DNA of 36,749 nucleotides, from assembly GCF_000588875.1 (NCBI RefSeq), contig NZ_JEMV01000040.1, forward strand, positions 1 through 36,749. The letters are read 5' to 3'. The stretch comes from Sphingobium sp. Ant17 (lineage in GTDB: Bacteria > Pseudomonadota > Alphaproteobacteria > Sphingomonadales > Sphingomonadaceae). Positions 22,895-31,788 of the stretch are shown in pieces. The position numbers and the translations under genes were made by a program. Under the pieces are notes generated by a model, which saw only the letters and a list, made by a program, of their open reading frames with translations, was not told where the DNA came from and did not search any database. The number at the start of each line of letters is the position of its first letter. The stretch's first letter is position 1.

Positions 22895-23845
22895 TTAGCC
22901 GGCGACCACCCGCTGATCGATCACGCCGAACGGCGACGCCCCCTCGCCTGCGCGCATCGCAACGCGGCTGCCAAAGGGGAGGAAGGACGTTTTGGGGGCG
23001 CCATGCGCGATGATCTCGATCGCGCGACGTTCGGACATGCAGGTCGATCCGACCGTCTCATGCTCCGCATTGGATACGGTGCCCGATCCGATGATCGTGC
23101 CGGCAGGTAGCGAGCGCGAACGGGCGGCGTGGGCGATCAGTTCGTGGAAGCCATAGGCCATCGCCGCGCCGTTGGGATGGCCGAACCATTCCCCATCGAC
23201 CTCGACCGTCAGCGGCAGGCAGACGCGGCCGTCGCGCCAGGCATCGCCCAGCACATCGGGCGTCACCGCGAACGGCGCGACGCTGCAGGCAGGCTTGGCC
23301 TGTATCCAGCCAAAGCCGGTCTTCATCTCAACCGGCGCGATCGCGCGCAGCGACCAGTCGTTGATCAGGACAAGGAACCGGACATGGCCGAGCGCATCGG
23401 CGGGCGAACAGCCCATCGGCACGTCATCGGTGATGACGCCGAACTCGCCTTCGAAATCGATGCCGTCCGCTTCGCTGGGGAAGGGCACATCGTCGGTCGG
23501 CGCGATGAACTGGTGGCTCATCCCCTGATACATGAGTGGCAGGTCGGTTTCGATCGGCGGCATGTTGAACGCCGTTTCCATCAATTTGGCATGATTGGTG
23601 AAGGCCGATCCGTCCAGCCACTGCCAGGCGCGCGGCAGGGGCGCGGCGAAATCGTCAGGGGAAACCGCCTCACCGGCCGCCGCCGCCTGCGCGGCCGCAT
23701 TCAGCGCGTCCTGCGCCGCATCCCAATCGTCCAGCGCAGCCTGCAGCGTGGCATAGCCCGCAACCGGCGCGACCCGCGCGCCATCGTCGCTGACCGCTAC
23801 CAACGTGCCGTCACGGCCACCGCGCTTCAATGTTGCCAGGCGCAT
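22895..23845 (-). CDS. fumarylacetoacetate hydrolase-family protein
   Basis: A 316-residue FAA-fold enzyme. The metal-binding set is visible: Glu132 and Glu134 in DFEGEFGVI and Asp163 in INDWSLRA. YQGMSHQFIAPTDDVPFPSE precedes it, and GTIIGSGTVSNAE and FLPFGSRVAMRAG are the usual C-terminal glycine-rich segments. The family hydrolyses acylpyruvates or decarboxylates/hydrates ring-fission products. Here it follows the extradiol dioxygenase and alpha/beta hydrolase genes by 81 bp, which fits a later step of catechol breakdown (inference). A strong terminator hairpin lies just before its ribosome-binding site, so its expression depends on read-through. ATG at 23845. Confidence 0.92.
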   Translation of the reverse strand: MRLATLKRGGRDGTLVAVSDDGARVAPVAGYATLQAALDDWDAAQDALNAAAQAAAAGEAVSPDDFAAPLPRAWQWLDGSAFTNHAKLMETAFNMPPIETDLPLMYQGMSHQFIAPTDDVPFPSEADGIDFEGEFGVITDDVPMGCSPADALGHVRFLVLINDWSLRAIAPVEMKTGFGWIQAKPACSVAPFAVTPDVLGDAWRDGRVCLPLTVEVDGEWFGHPNGAAMAYGFHELIAHAARSRSLPAGTIIGSGTVSNAEHETVGSTCMSERRAIEIIAHGAPKTSFLPFGSRVAMRAGEGASPFGVIDQRVVAG

Positions 23846-23859
23846 TGCTCACTCCCCCG

Positions 23860-23899
23860 AAAAAAAATCGGCGACGGCGGGATCATGGCCCGCCGTCGC
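23860..23899 (-). terminator. intrinsic terminator just upstream of FAA gene
   Basis: On the minus strand an 11 bp perfect stem (GCGACGGCGGG / CCCGCCGTCGC, 23871-23881 and 23889-23899) is followed by CGA and eight T. It begins 27 bases after the alpha/beta hydrolase stop and ends 14 bases before the FAA ATG. It should end the dioxygenase/hydrolase transcript or act as an attenuator for the FAA gene. Confidence 0.85.
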
Positions 23900-23926
23900 A
23901 TTTATCATGTTGCGATGATCCGCCGC

Positions 23927-25087
23927 TTAGCCAGCGTGGCCATTCAGCGTGTCGGCGAACCAGTCGGCGATATAGTCGCAGCCATAGCTCATATTGTCGG
24001 CACCGACATGCTCGACTCCGCCTTCCCGCTCGGTGAACAGCTTGAGTTCGCGACGCGGCGAATTGATGAGCTGGTCATAGCAATCCTGCGCATAATCGAC
24101 GCTGATCTGCCGGTCTTTCGCGCCATGGGTGACCAGGAAAGGCACCTTCACGCCATCCATATGGCCGCCGTTCAGGTTCATATCCTTCGCCTTTTCCAGG
24201 AAGTCCTCCATGGTTTCGGCACCGAACGCCCACATGACATGCGCCCAATAATGGGGGACTGGATTTTCGCCTTCGCGGTTCAACCGCTTCTGCTGCACCT
24301 CGGCCCAATTATGATTGGCACCCCAGCAGGCACCGCTGGCGAAGCGCGGTTCATAGGCGACGGCGCGCGGCGCGAAATGGCCGCCCAGCGAAATGCCGGT
24401 CATGCCGATGCGCTTGGGATCGGCGTCGGCCTGGGTTTCCAGCCAGTCGACCGCCTTGCTCGCCCAATTTTCGCTATGCGGATCGACCGGCAGGTGCTGC
24501 AACCGTAACGCCTCACCGCTGCCCGGCTGGTCGACGCTCAGGGTCGAAATCCCCCGCCGTGCCAGTGCTTCGGGTAGGTTCGACCAGTAGAGCAGTTCCT
24601 TGCAGCTATCGAGGCCATTGCAATAGACGACGACCGGATGCGGCCCTGGCCCCGACGCACGGGTGTAGAGCGCGGGCATAGTGCCTTGCGCCAGCGGGAT
24701 CTCCACCCGCTCGCGGTTGATCTTACCTAGCACCGTCGAGCGATCGAAGATGTCGCGCGCCTTGGCGTAGGTTTCTTCGCGCCCCGGAGCGCCATGGCCC
24801 TGCATCCGCTCGGCCACGAACAGATAGAGCGAGGCGCGCTCCATCTTGTCGGACGCGGAAAAGGCGCGCCCGGCGGCGATATCTTCGTCGGCCAAGCCAA
24901 TCAGCCGCTCGGCCATCGCGACCCATTGGGCCATGAATTGGGGCGTGCCCGCATCCGCGCCGGAGGCCGCCGCGTCACGGATCGGCTGGCACATATCGAC
25001 GATTTCGCCGATCTTGCCGCCGCTTTCCAGCGCGATCGAAACCGACAGGTTCCAGATATAGTTGGGGAAATATTCAAACAAAGCCAT
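23927..25087 (-). CDS. alpha/beta hydrolase (possible C-C bond hydrolase)
   Basis: A 386-residue hydrolase with a long N-terminal helical region (1-130) and a catalytic domain. The nucleophile is Ser233 in TGISLGGHFAPRA, the acid Asp325 in HGAKDRQI and the base His360 in GGVEHVGADN. The oxyanion segment is YCNGLDSCKE (155-164). This organisation fits the FrsA/DUF1100 group, which includes the C-C hydrolase 2,6-dihydroxypseudooxynicotine hydrolase, and differs from the short BphD/MhpC hydrolases normally paired with extradiol dioxygenases. It begins three bases after the dioxygenase stop, so the two are co-translated. Likely role: cleaving the ring-fission product (inference); esterase activity is an alternative. 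Confidence 0.88.
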   Translation of the reverse strand: MALFEYFPNYIWNLSVSIALESGGKIGEIVDMCQPIRDAAASGADAGTPQFMAQWVAMAERLIGLADEDIAAGRAFSASDKMERASLYLFVAERMQGHGAPGREETYAKARDIFDRSTVLGKINRERVEIPLAQGTMPALYTRASGPGPHPVVVYCNGLDSCKELLYWSNLPEALARRGISTLSVDQPGSGEALRLQHLPVDPHSENWASKAVDWLETQADADPKRIGMTGISLGGHFAPRAVAYEPRFASGACWGANHNWAEVQQKRLNREGENPVPHYWAHVMWAFGAETMEDFLEKAKDMNLNGGHMDGVKVPFLVTHGAKDRQISVDYAQDCYDQLINSPRRELKLFTEREGGVEHVGADNMSYGCDYIADWFADTLNGHAG

Positions 25088-25090
25088 GGC

Positions 25091-25993
25091 TTATACCTCT
25101 ACTGGCTGAAACAGGCCCTTGTCGGCCTCTGGATGGGGCATGGTCTGGGGTCCGCCGACGCCAACGCCCCACTGGTCCATCACGGTCGGTCCAGGCACAT
25201 GGACCTGATCGACATGATGCTCGAAATCCACCTCTTCCAGTTCCGACGTATATTCGACCGCAAAGCCATTGGGCGTCGTGAAATAGCTGAACGTGTTGTT
25301 CCCGGCGGTATGACGCCCAGGACCCCACAAAATGTCGGTGCCCTTTTTGCGCAGGCGGCTGATGCCGCGCATCATGTCGTCCACCGTCAGCATGTCATAG
25401 GCGACATGGTTGAGGCAGGCCGGTCCGGGCAAAAGCGCGATGCGGTGATGTGCGCTGTTGCAGCGCAGGAAGCACATGAAATCGCCCAGCCAGTCGCTGA
25501 CCCGCATGCCCAGCACATCGACGAAGAATTGCACCATCGCCTTGTGGTCGGGCGAATGGAGAACGATGTGGCTGATCTTCTGCGGCACGCCATCCCAGCG
25601 GTGCATTTCCCGTGCCGTGCCGCGCGCGACGTCGCTCGAAATCTCATACGGCAGGCCATCGGGCGAGAAGAAGCGGAAGCCGTAGCCGCCGCCCAGCGTG
25701 GTAAGGTCTCGCGGCGCGAAGATGATCTGGCATCCCGCCTCCGTAACCTTCTGATGCAGGGCATCGACATCGGCGCGGCTGTCGGCCGCCAGAGCGATGA
25801 CATCGACGCGCTTGTCCTCGGCGGCACGCAGGCGAACGACATGATGTTCGTCATTCCCCTCGGCCGCGAAGTGCAACATGCCATCCTGCATGCCGACATC
25901 CTTCAGCCCCCAGACATCGCGGTAGAAGCTCTGTTCGGCTTCCAGATCGGTGACGGCATAGCCGACAAAACGAATTTCAGTGACGCGGCTCAT
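25091..25993 (-). CDS. extradiol ring-cleavage dioxygenase (VOC family)
   Basis: A 300-residue type I extradiol dioxygenase with two VOC domains (about 5-125 and 138-270). The iron ligands are His142 (ISHIVLH), His196 (CLNHVAYD) and Glu247 (FAVEYTSE). His182, His228 and Tyr237 occupy the second-sphere positions known from BphC; the spacing of the C-terminal residues is nearly the same as in that enzyme. It should open a catecholic ring next to the two hydroxyls. I place the start at ATG 25993 with AGGA seven bases upstream, not at the open frame that continues to 26098. It heads an operon with the alpha/beta hydrolase and is divergent from the LysR gene that probably controls it. Confidence 0.93.
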   Translation of the reverse strand: MSRVTEIRFVGYAVTDLEAEQSFYRDVWGLKDVGMQDGMLHFAAEGNDEHHVVRLRAAEDKRVDVIALAADSRADVDALHQKVTEAGCQIIFAPRDLTTLGGGYGFRFFSPDGLPYEISSDVARGTAREMHRWDGVPQKISHIVLHSPDHKAMVQFFVDVLGMRVSDWLGDFMCFLRCNSAHHRIALLPGPACLNHVAYDMLTVDDMMRGISRLRKKGTDILWGPGRHTAGNNTFSYFTTPNGFAVEYTSELEEVDFEHHVDQVHVPGPTVMDQWGVGVGGPQTMPHPEADKGLFQPVEV

Positions 25994-26102
25994 AATGATC
26001 CTGCTCCAAATATTGTGGGTCGGTTCGTCCACCGACGACCTCGTGCCAAGCCTATAGGGCGGAATTCCACGATTGATAAAAGGATTGTTTTGATGCAATT
26101 CA

Positions 26103-26117
26103 ATTCATATTGTGAAT
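26103..26117. promoter_or_regulatory. LysR-type T-N11-A dyad
   Basis: ATTCATATTGTGAAT is a perfect dyad (arms ATTCA/TGAAT) that contains the T-N11-A signature of LysR regulators. It lies 10 bases before the GTG start of the LysR gene and about 110 bases upstream of the divergent dioxygenase ATG. It may be the autoregulatory site. A second palindrome GTCGGT-N6-ACCGAC (26019-26036) is closer to the dioxygenase gene. Confidence 0.5.
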
Positions 26118-26127
26118 GGAGAGGCAT

Positions 26128-27036
26128 GTGCGCTTCAAGGGTCTGGACCTTAATCTGCTGGTGGCGTTCGACGCGCTCATGATCGATCGAAGCGTATCGC
26201 GCGCGGCAGAGCGGGTGAATTTGAGCCAGCCTGCCATGAGCAACGCGCTTTCCCGCCTACGCGCCTATTTCGGCGACGACCTGCTGATTGCGCACAACAA
26301 ACGCATGTATCCAACGCCGTTCGCCGAAACCCTGGTCCCGCAGGTGCAGGCGGCGTTAGCAACGATGGAAAGCGTGGTGGCGACATCGCGCCATTTCGAT
26401 CCGGCAACGTCCAGCCGCACGTTCCGTGTCATGACGTCGGACTATATTGCCACCGCCGTCCTCTTCCCGATGATCACCCGTCTCGCCTCGACCGCGCCGG
26501 GCGTGCGGATCGAACTGCTGTTGCCCAGCCAGAGGCGGATCGAATTGCTCGACAACGGCAATATCGACCTGCTGATCACGCTGGAGGCTTATCTCACGCC
26601 GGAACTGCCGTCGGATTTTCTGCTGGAGGACCGCTACTGGCTGGCGGGGCGGGCCGATCACCCTGCCCTGGTCGATGGCATCACGCTCGAAACGATGCTG
26701 GCCTATGAGCATGTGCTGGTAGCGATCGGCGAAGAACGGCTGCCCAGTTTCGGCGACGCGTTTCTCGACCGGATCGGTATCCAGCGTCGTGTGGCGATGA
26801 CGACGCCGAACTTTGCCATGCTCCCCTGGCTGTTACAGGAAACCGATTGGCTCACCCTGATGCAGGGGCGGCTGGCACATCTGATGCAGCGCAACTTCGC
26901 CATCACGATCGTGCCGCCGCCGGTGCCGATCCCGCCCTTGGTGGAAATGGCGCAATATCATGTCACGCGCAGCAATGACCCCGGCCTGCGCTGGCTGATC
27001 GATACGATCCGCGCGCAGGCCGCCGAGTCCGGTTGA
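26128..27036 (+). CDS. NodD-like LysR transcriptional regulator
   Basis: A 302-residue LysR regulator. The DNA-binding helix-turn-helix is within residues 1-60 (SRAAERVNLSQPAMSNALSRLRAYFGDDLL), and the effector-binding domain spans about 90-295. I start it at GTG 26128 because GGAGAGG stands just before it and the product then begins MRFKGLDLNLL, the usual NodD-type opening. An in-frame ATG at 26116 has no ribosome-binding site and overlaps a likely operator. NodD-like LysR proteins in sphingomonads often respond to aromatic compounds. It is divergent from the dioxygenase operon and convergent, two bases apart, with an SDR gene. Confidence 0.92.
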   Translation: MRFKGLDLNLLVAFDALMIDRSVSRAAERVNLSQPAMSNALSRLRAYFGDDLLIAHNKRMYPTPFAETLVPQVQAALATMESVVATSRHFDPATSSRTFRVMTSDYIATAVLFPMITRLASTAPGVRIELLLPSQRRIELLDNGNIDLLITLEAYLTPELPSDFLLEDRYWLAGRADHPALVDGITLETMLAYEHVLVAIGEERLPSFGDAFLDRIGIQRRVAMTTPNFAMLPWLLQETDWLTLMQGRLAHLMQRNFAITIVPPPVPIPPLVEMAQYHVTRSNDPGLRWLIDTIRAQAAESG

Positions 27037-27038
27037 CC

Positions 27039-27818
27039 CTATACCCCGGTCATGCCCGCCGTTGACGCCCCGTCGATCGCATATTCGCCGCCGGAGATGA
27101 AGGCCGCCTCGTCCGACCCCAAAAACGCCACCAGCGCGGCGATTTCCTCGACCCGGCCCATGCGGCCCATCGGCGACATGCCCTCATAAGCGGCGCGGGC
27201 GGCGTCGGGCGATGGCGACTTGGCGATGATCGCACTGATCATTTCCGTCTCCACCACGCCCGGCAATATGGCGTTGCAACGGATCGGCAGCTTTTCGCTG
27301 GCGCAATGGATGGCGATCGACTTGGCCATCGCCAGCACGGCGGCTTTAGTCACCGAATAGGCCATATAATTGCCCATCACCTTATGCGCCGACATCGACG
27401 AATTGATGATGATCGACCCACATGGCCCGCCCGGATTGGCGCGCATCAGGCCAAGCGCGGTGCGCGCGGTCAGCATCACCCCGGTCTGGTTTACGCCGAT
27501 GATACCGTTCCACCCGTCCATCGAGATCGTTTCGACGCTGCCGTCCTGGCTTTCGGTCCCGGCATTGGCGAAGACGATATCCAGTCGGCCGAACTCGGTG
27601 GAGATCAGCGCGGCCACCTGCGCCCAGTCCGCTTCCTCCTGCACCCGCGCCTTGACGAAGCGCGCGCCTGTCTCCGCGCACAAGGTCGCCGCGGCCTCTT
27701 CCTTCGATCCGGTGAACATCACCTGCGCGCCATCGCGCGCGAGCCGCTGCACCGTTGCCCGCCCGATGCCCGACGTGCCACCTGTGACCAGCGCCACCTT
27801 GCCCGTTAGATCAGCCAT
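27039..27818 (-). CDS. short-chain dehydrogenase/reductase
   Basis: A 259-residue classical SDR using NAD(P). The cofactor motif TGGTSGIG is at 12-19, NAG at 85-87, and the catalytic set Ser140/141, Tyr154 and Lys158 is in place (NYMAYSVTK). The C-terminal GGEYAIDGASTAG follows the family pattern. It probably oxidises an alcohol or dihydrodiol of the imported substrate. It is the last gene of the set TonB-dependent receptor, SnoaL-like, SDR, 16 bp after the SnoaL-like stop. No terminator is visible between it and the convergent LysR gene. Confidence 0.93.
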   Translation of the reverse strand: MADLTGKVALVTGGTSGIGRATVQRLARDGAQVMFTGSKEEAAATLCAETGARFVKARVQEEADWAQVAALISTEFGRLDIVFANAGTESQDGSVETISMDGWNGIIGVNQTGVMLTARTALGLMRANPGGPCGSIIINSSMSAHKVMGNYMAYSVTKAAVLAMAKSIAIHCASEKLPIRCNAILPGVVETEMISAIIAKSPSPDAARAAYEGMSPMGRMGRVEEIAALVAFLGSDEAAFISGGEYAIDGASTAGMTGV

Positions 27819-27834
27819 GTCGTTTCCTTGTCCT

Positions 27835-28254
27835 TCAATCGGCCATCAGCGTGCCGGACGCCCGCGCGATCAGTGCCGTGTCGAAATAATAGGGGGTGAT
27901 GCCGCAAAATTTGTCGCCGCGCAGGTGGAAAACTTCACATAGCGGCAGGGTTAGGCGCTCGCCATTATGGCGCGACGTCGCCTTGATCGTCACCATCACG
28001 ATCGCATGATCGTCCGATACCGTGACATCCCCTGTCTCCAGCGCCGCATCGTCCCAGAAGCTGAACACCTTGGTATAGAGTTCACGCAAGGCGGACTTGC
28101 CGAGATATTCCCCGCCAAAGGGCAGGCTGTCGGCCTCGACGATGCGGAAATCGTCAGTCATCATCGCTTCGGCCGCATCCCATTGGCCAGAGCCAGTGAG
28201 CGCATAAATCTGTTCGACCATCGCCTTGACGGCGGCATAGCGTTGCGGGTCCAT
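27835..28254 (-). CDS. SnoaL-like (NTF2-fold) protein
   Basis: A 139-residue protein with the cone-shaped NTF2/SnoaL-like fold pattern: an N-terminal helix pair (RYAAVKAMVEQIYALTGSGQWDAAEAMMTDDF), then beta strands including AIVMVTIKATSRHNGERLTLPLCEVFHLRGDK. Such proteins act as small isomerases, dehydratases or cyclases, or as binding proteins. The start is ATG 28254 with GGGAGA upstream; a possible earlier ATG at 28272 lacks a site. It lies between the receptor and the SDR gene, with a hairpin in front of it. The exact reaction is unknown. Confidence 0.85.
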   Translation of the reverse strand: MDPQRYAAVKAMVEQIYALTGSGQWDAAEAMMTDDFRIVEADSLPFGGEYLGKSALRELYTKVFSFWDDAALETGDVTVSDDHAIVMVTIKATSRHNGERLTLPLCEVFHLRGDKFCGITPYYFDTALIARASGTLMAD

Positions 28255-28265
28255 TTCTCTCTCCC

Positions 28266-28300
28266 AAAACAAGGCTGCCCCCGACCATCGGCCGGGGGGC
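28266..28300 (-). terminator. possible internal terminator after receptor gene
   Basis: On the minus strand a GC-rich stem (28277-28300; GCCCCC and GGGGGC arms, inner G-U pair, ATC/GAT loop) begins nine bases after the receptor stop and is followed by TTGTTTT. It is a weak intrinsic terminator or stability hairpin and would lower expression of the downstream SnoaL-like and SDR genes relative to the receptor. Confidence 0.45.
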
Positions 28301-28308
28301 GCAACCTA

Positions 28309-30767
28309 TCAGAACCTGGTGCTGAGTTGCAGCATGACGGTGCGCGGCAGCGTGCCAAAGCCCAACTGGTCGGCATGGGCCGGGATGGCTCCGCCCGATG
28401 CGCCGCCAGTCGACGGACCATCGACCACGCCCGTCACATAGAAGCGGTTGGTCAGGTTCTTCCCGATCAGCGCCACTTGCCAGCGGTCATCCTCGGCCCC
28501 GACGCGAATGCCCGCGTCCAGCGTCGCATATTTGCTCTGGCGCGAGTCCGGGTTGCCAAAGCCCGACGGCAGATAGGCGCCGCTATAACGCACGTCGGCA
28601 TTCAAGCCGAGCATCAGCCCATTGCCCATCGGTGTGTCATAGGAGGCACCGATCGTCCCGGTCCATTCCGGCGCGACCGACAGCGGCTTACCGCTCAGAT
28701 CCTGCCGCACGCCGCCGCCCGGCAGTACGATGTTGCAGCCTTCGCCGACGCTCTGCCCGGCATAGCAGGGTGCCTGCGGGAAGCTGGTATAGCGCGCCCG
28801 GCTATAGTTGATCGACCCATGGATATTGAGACCCGCCACGGCGCGAGGGGCATATTCGAAATCAACCTCGACGCCCTTGGTCCGTGCGTCGGCGGTCAAG
28901 GTCTGGAAGGCGAAGATCGGCGAGTTGAAGAAGTCGACCTGCAAATTCTTATAAGCATAGCTGTAAAGGCCAAGGTTCAACCGAAGTTGATTGTCGGCCA
29001 GCGTCGTCTTGATCCCGCCTTCGAAACCGCGCGCGCGTTCCGGATCGAAGGTCAGATCGGCGACCGGATCGGCCGACAGCTTGGAATTGATGCCGCCGTT
29101 GGAAAAGCCACCGGATTTATAGGCGGTCTTGTAGGCACCATAGACTAATATGCCATTCACAGGCTTCCAGGTGATCGACGCTTCGGGCGACCAGTTGTTG
29201 AACGTCTGATCGGCGGTGATGACGCCCAGGCCATCGGGGTCGTTCTGGTCACGGAAGATCGCGGCCACACCGGCATTATTATAGGGCTGGGTGAAATAGC
29301 TGTCCTTGGTCTCATGGGTATAGCGCGCACCCACTGCCAGTTCGAGCGTCGGCACGATCTTCCACGTCGCCTGACCGAACAGGGCGACCGTCTCGCCATC
29401 GGTGAAGCTGGTCTTTCGCGTGGCAAGATATTCATCTTCCGACGCGGCGGCGCTGTTGGTCAGGCCACCCAGCACGATATATTGGTCGAAGGTCCGTTTG
29501 GTCTTTTGATACAGGCCACCGACCATCAGGTTGACCGGGCCGTCGAAGCTGGTGAGCGCCCGGAACTCGGTCGAAAAAGCGTCGAAGGTCGAATTTTCGG
29601 TCGCCCAGTTGCCCGCCGTGCTGGACTGGAAATCGCAGGCGCAGGCCCAGCGGTTGTTGTTCCAATTATAGTTGGTCACCGATGTCAGCGTGACATCGTC
29701 CAGCTCATAATTGATGTTCGCGGTGACGGCCCAGCTCTTATAGCGATTATAGAGGCTGCCATCTTCCTTGGCATAGGGGATCTGCGCCGCAAACTCGGCC
29801 GGCAGCTTGTTCTGGTGCGTTACGAAATCGCGCGCGCAGGCATAGCCGGTAAGCTGGCTCTCGCCGCTGGGGCAATTATAGGCGACATAGTTCCAGCTAT
29901 TATTGTTGGTTTTATTATAGGAACCGGATGCTTGATGGTCGCGGTCAGCCGGTCGGTCGGCTCCCATTTCAGCGTCACGCGGCCAAGCAACTCCTTCTCG
30001 CCCGGCTGTTCCTCCGGCGCGGGGTTGGCGACCGAAAAGCCCGTCGCGCCGGTCGCAATGTCGAGCGTCGGATATTGGATCGGCGTCGACACGTTGCGAT
30101 AATAGCCGCCATACATTTTCGACGCGCGTACCGCGACGCGCACACCCAGCGTATCGGTCAGCGGCCCGGACCCGACAAACTCGACCTGCGCCTGCTGCGC
30201 CTTGAACTCATAACCGGCGCGCGCCTTGAACTCCGGCGTCGCGGTCGGATCGGCGGTGGTCAGCGAGATCACGCCTGCCGTTGCATTCTTGCCGAAGAAC
30301 AAGGCCTGCGGCCCTTTGAGGATTTCCACGCCGCCCAGGTCGAAAAAGCCTTCGTTGATGATCCGGCCCTGGCCATAATAGACCCCGTCGACCACTACCG
30401 CGACCGACTGTTCGATGCCGATCGAGGTGGAGGATGAGCCGATGCCGCGCAGCGTCAATTGCGCACCCGACCCGTTGGAGGCGCTGCCGACATTGAGGTT
30501 GGGCGTGCGCGCGGCGATCTTTTCGATCGAGGTCAGATCCTGCCGCTGGATCAGTTCGGCCGACAGCGCCGTGACAGCGACGGGCACATCCTGCACACTT
30601 TCCTCACGCTTGCGGGCGGTGACGACGATGTCGGTCAGCCCGCCTTCCTGCGCGGCGGCCTGCGGTGCCGCTTCCTGCGCCAACACTGGTTGGGCGAGGC
30701 CCATCGACAGTGCCATGGCGCTCGTCGCTACGGCATAGGCTGATCGTTGCGCGAAAATCCTGGTCAT
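28309..30767 (-). pseudogene. TonB-dependent receptor, frameshifted
   Basis: Two frames together give an 819-residue outer-membrane TonB-dependent receptor. The signal peptide is residues 1-30 (cleavage after PVLAQ). The TonB-box/plug begins at DIVVTARKREESVQDVPVAV (45-64), with LTLRGIG and VEILKGPQALFFGKNATAG typical of the plug. The barrel ends with the usual C-terminal phenylalanine in QLSTRF. The frame changes near 29935: AAG-CA would read AAG-GCA with one more G, joining TATIK to ASGSYNKTNNNSW. All other parts are intact. Sphingomonads use many such receptors for aromatic and polycyclic substrates. It leads the set with the SnoaL-like and SDR genes and is divergent from another SDR. Confidence 0.92.
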
Positions 30768-30868
30768 TGCTTCACCCTCACCTGCTTATATTTTTGAAAT
30801 CGCATCCGGGCATGGCGCGCTCGGCGCCTACCGGTCAGCCCTAGATGCGCGTATCGGCCAGGCAGCGA

Positions 30869-30888
30869 ACCTGCAAAAAACGGCAGGT
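30869..30888. promoter_or_regulatory. ACCTGC-N8-GCAGGT operator candidate, copy 1
   Basis: Perfect 6 bp arms with an eight-base A-rich centre, placed midway (about 100 and 80 bases) between the divergent starts of the TonB-dependent receptor and an SDR. A second copy with the same arms and spacing lies at 33278-33297. A lone half-site CACCTGC is also present at 30780-30786. Confidence 0.6.
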
Positions 30889-30969
30889 GAAGCGCGCGCC
30901 CGCAGCGTAGACAAGCATCGGGTTAAAAAAGCGTGCCCGCGTGACGGGCGGAACGGGAAAGGAATCGCT

Positions 30970-31773
30970 GTGGCGGGAAGACTGGATGGACGAGTCGCGC
31001 TGGTATCGGGCGCGCTCAGGGGGATCGGCCATGCCATCGCGCAATGCCTGGCGGCCGACGGCGCGATCACGATCATCACGGATCTGGACGCGGCCGACAG
31101 CCAACCCGTCATCGACATTCTCGCGGCGATGCCGAACGCCCGCTATCTGCGCCTCGACGCGACCGAGGAAGCGGCGTGGCAGGCCGCGCGCGACGCCATC
31201 GAGGCTGATCATGGCCGATTGGACATCCTCGTCAACAATGTCGGCGCGGACCTGACCGGCAAGGTGCAGGATATTGAGCTGACGTCGTGGCGGCGGCTGA
31301 TGACGCTCAACATGGACACGGTGTTCTTAGGCACCAAGACCTTCCAGCCGATGCTCGCCCGCACCGGCGCGACCACGCCCTATGGCTCCAGCATCGTCAA
31401 TATCAGCTCGATCATGGGCCTGGTCGGCATGGGCGAAGTATCGGCCTATAATGCGTCCAAGGGCGCTGTGCGGCTGTTCACCAAATCCAATGCGCTCGAA
31501 TTTGCCGATGCGGGCGTGCCGATCCGCGTCAATAGTGTCCATCCCGGCTTCGTCGACACGCCGCTTTTGCGCAAGGGCATGGAGCGCTGGGCGGAGCGCG
31601 ACGGCACGGTGACCGCGCAGGAGCTTATCGCGCAGATGGCCGAAACCACGCCGGTCAAGCGGCTCGCCCAGCCGATGGAGATCGGCAAGGTCGTCGCCTT
31701 CCTCGCCAGCGACGACGCCAGCTACATGACCGGCAGCGAAGTCGTGGTCGATGGCGGCTGGACCGCGCGCTAA
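30970..31773 (+). CDS. short-chain dehydrogenase/reductase
   Basis: A 267-residue SDR. The start is GTG 30970 with AAAGGAA about seven bases upstream. The cofactor motif is SGALRGIG (13-20), a variant of TGxxxGIG, and NNVG (89-92) replaces NNAG. The active site has Ser146/147, Tyr160 and Lys164 (SAYNASKGAVRLF). The C-terminal MTGSEVVVDGGWTAR is standard. It closely resembles the next SDR, from which it is 15 bp distant; tandem duplication is likely. Predicted role: oxidation or reduction of a secondary alcohol/ketone on the substrate. Confidence 0.92.
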   Translation: MAGRLDGRVALVSGALRGIGHAIAQCLAADGAITIITDLDAADSQPVIDILAAMPNARYLRLDATEEAAWQAARDAIEADHGRLDILVNNVGADLTGKVQDIELTSWRRLMTLNMDTVFLGTKTFQPMLARTGATTPYGSSIVNISSIMGLVGMGEVSAYNASKGAVRLFTKSNALEFADAGVPIRVNSVHPGFVDTPLLRKGMERWAERDGTVTAQELIAQMAETTPVKRLAQPMEIGKVVAFLASDDASYMTGSEVVVDGGWTAR

Positions 31774-31788
31774 ACCAAAGGATAGTTT

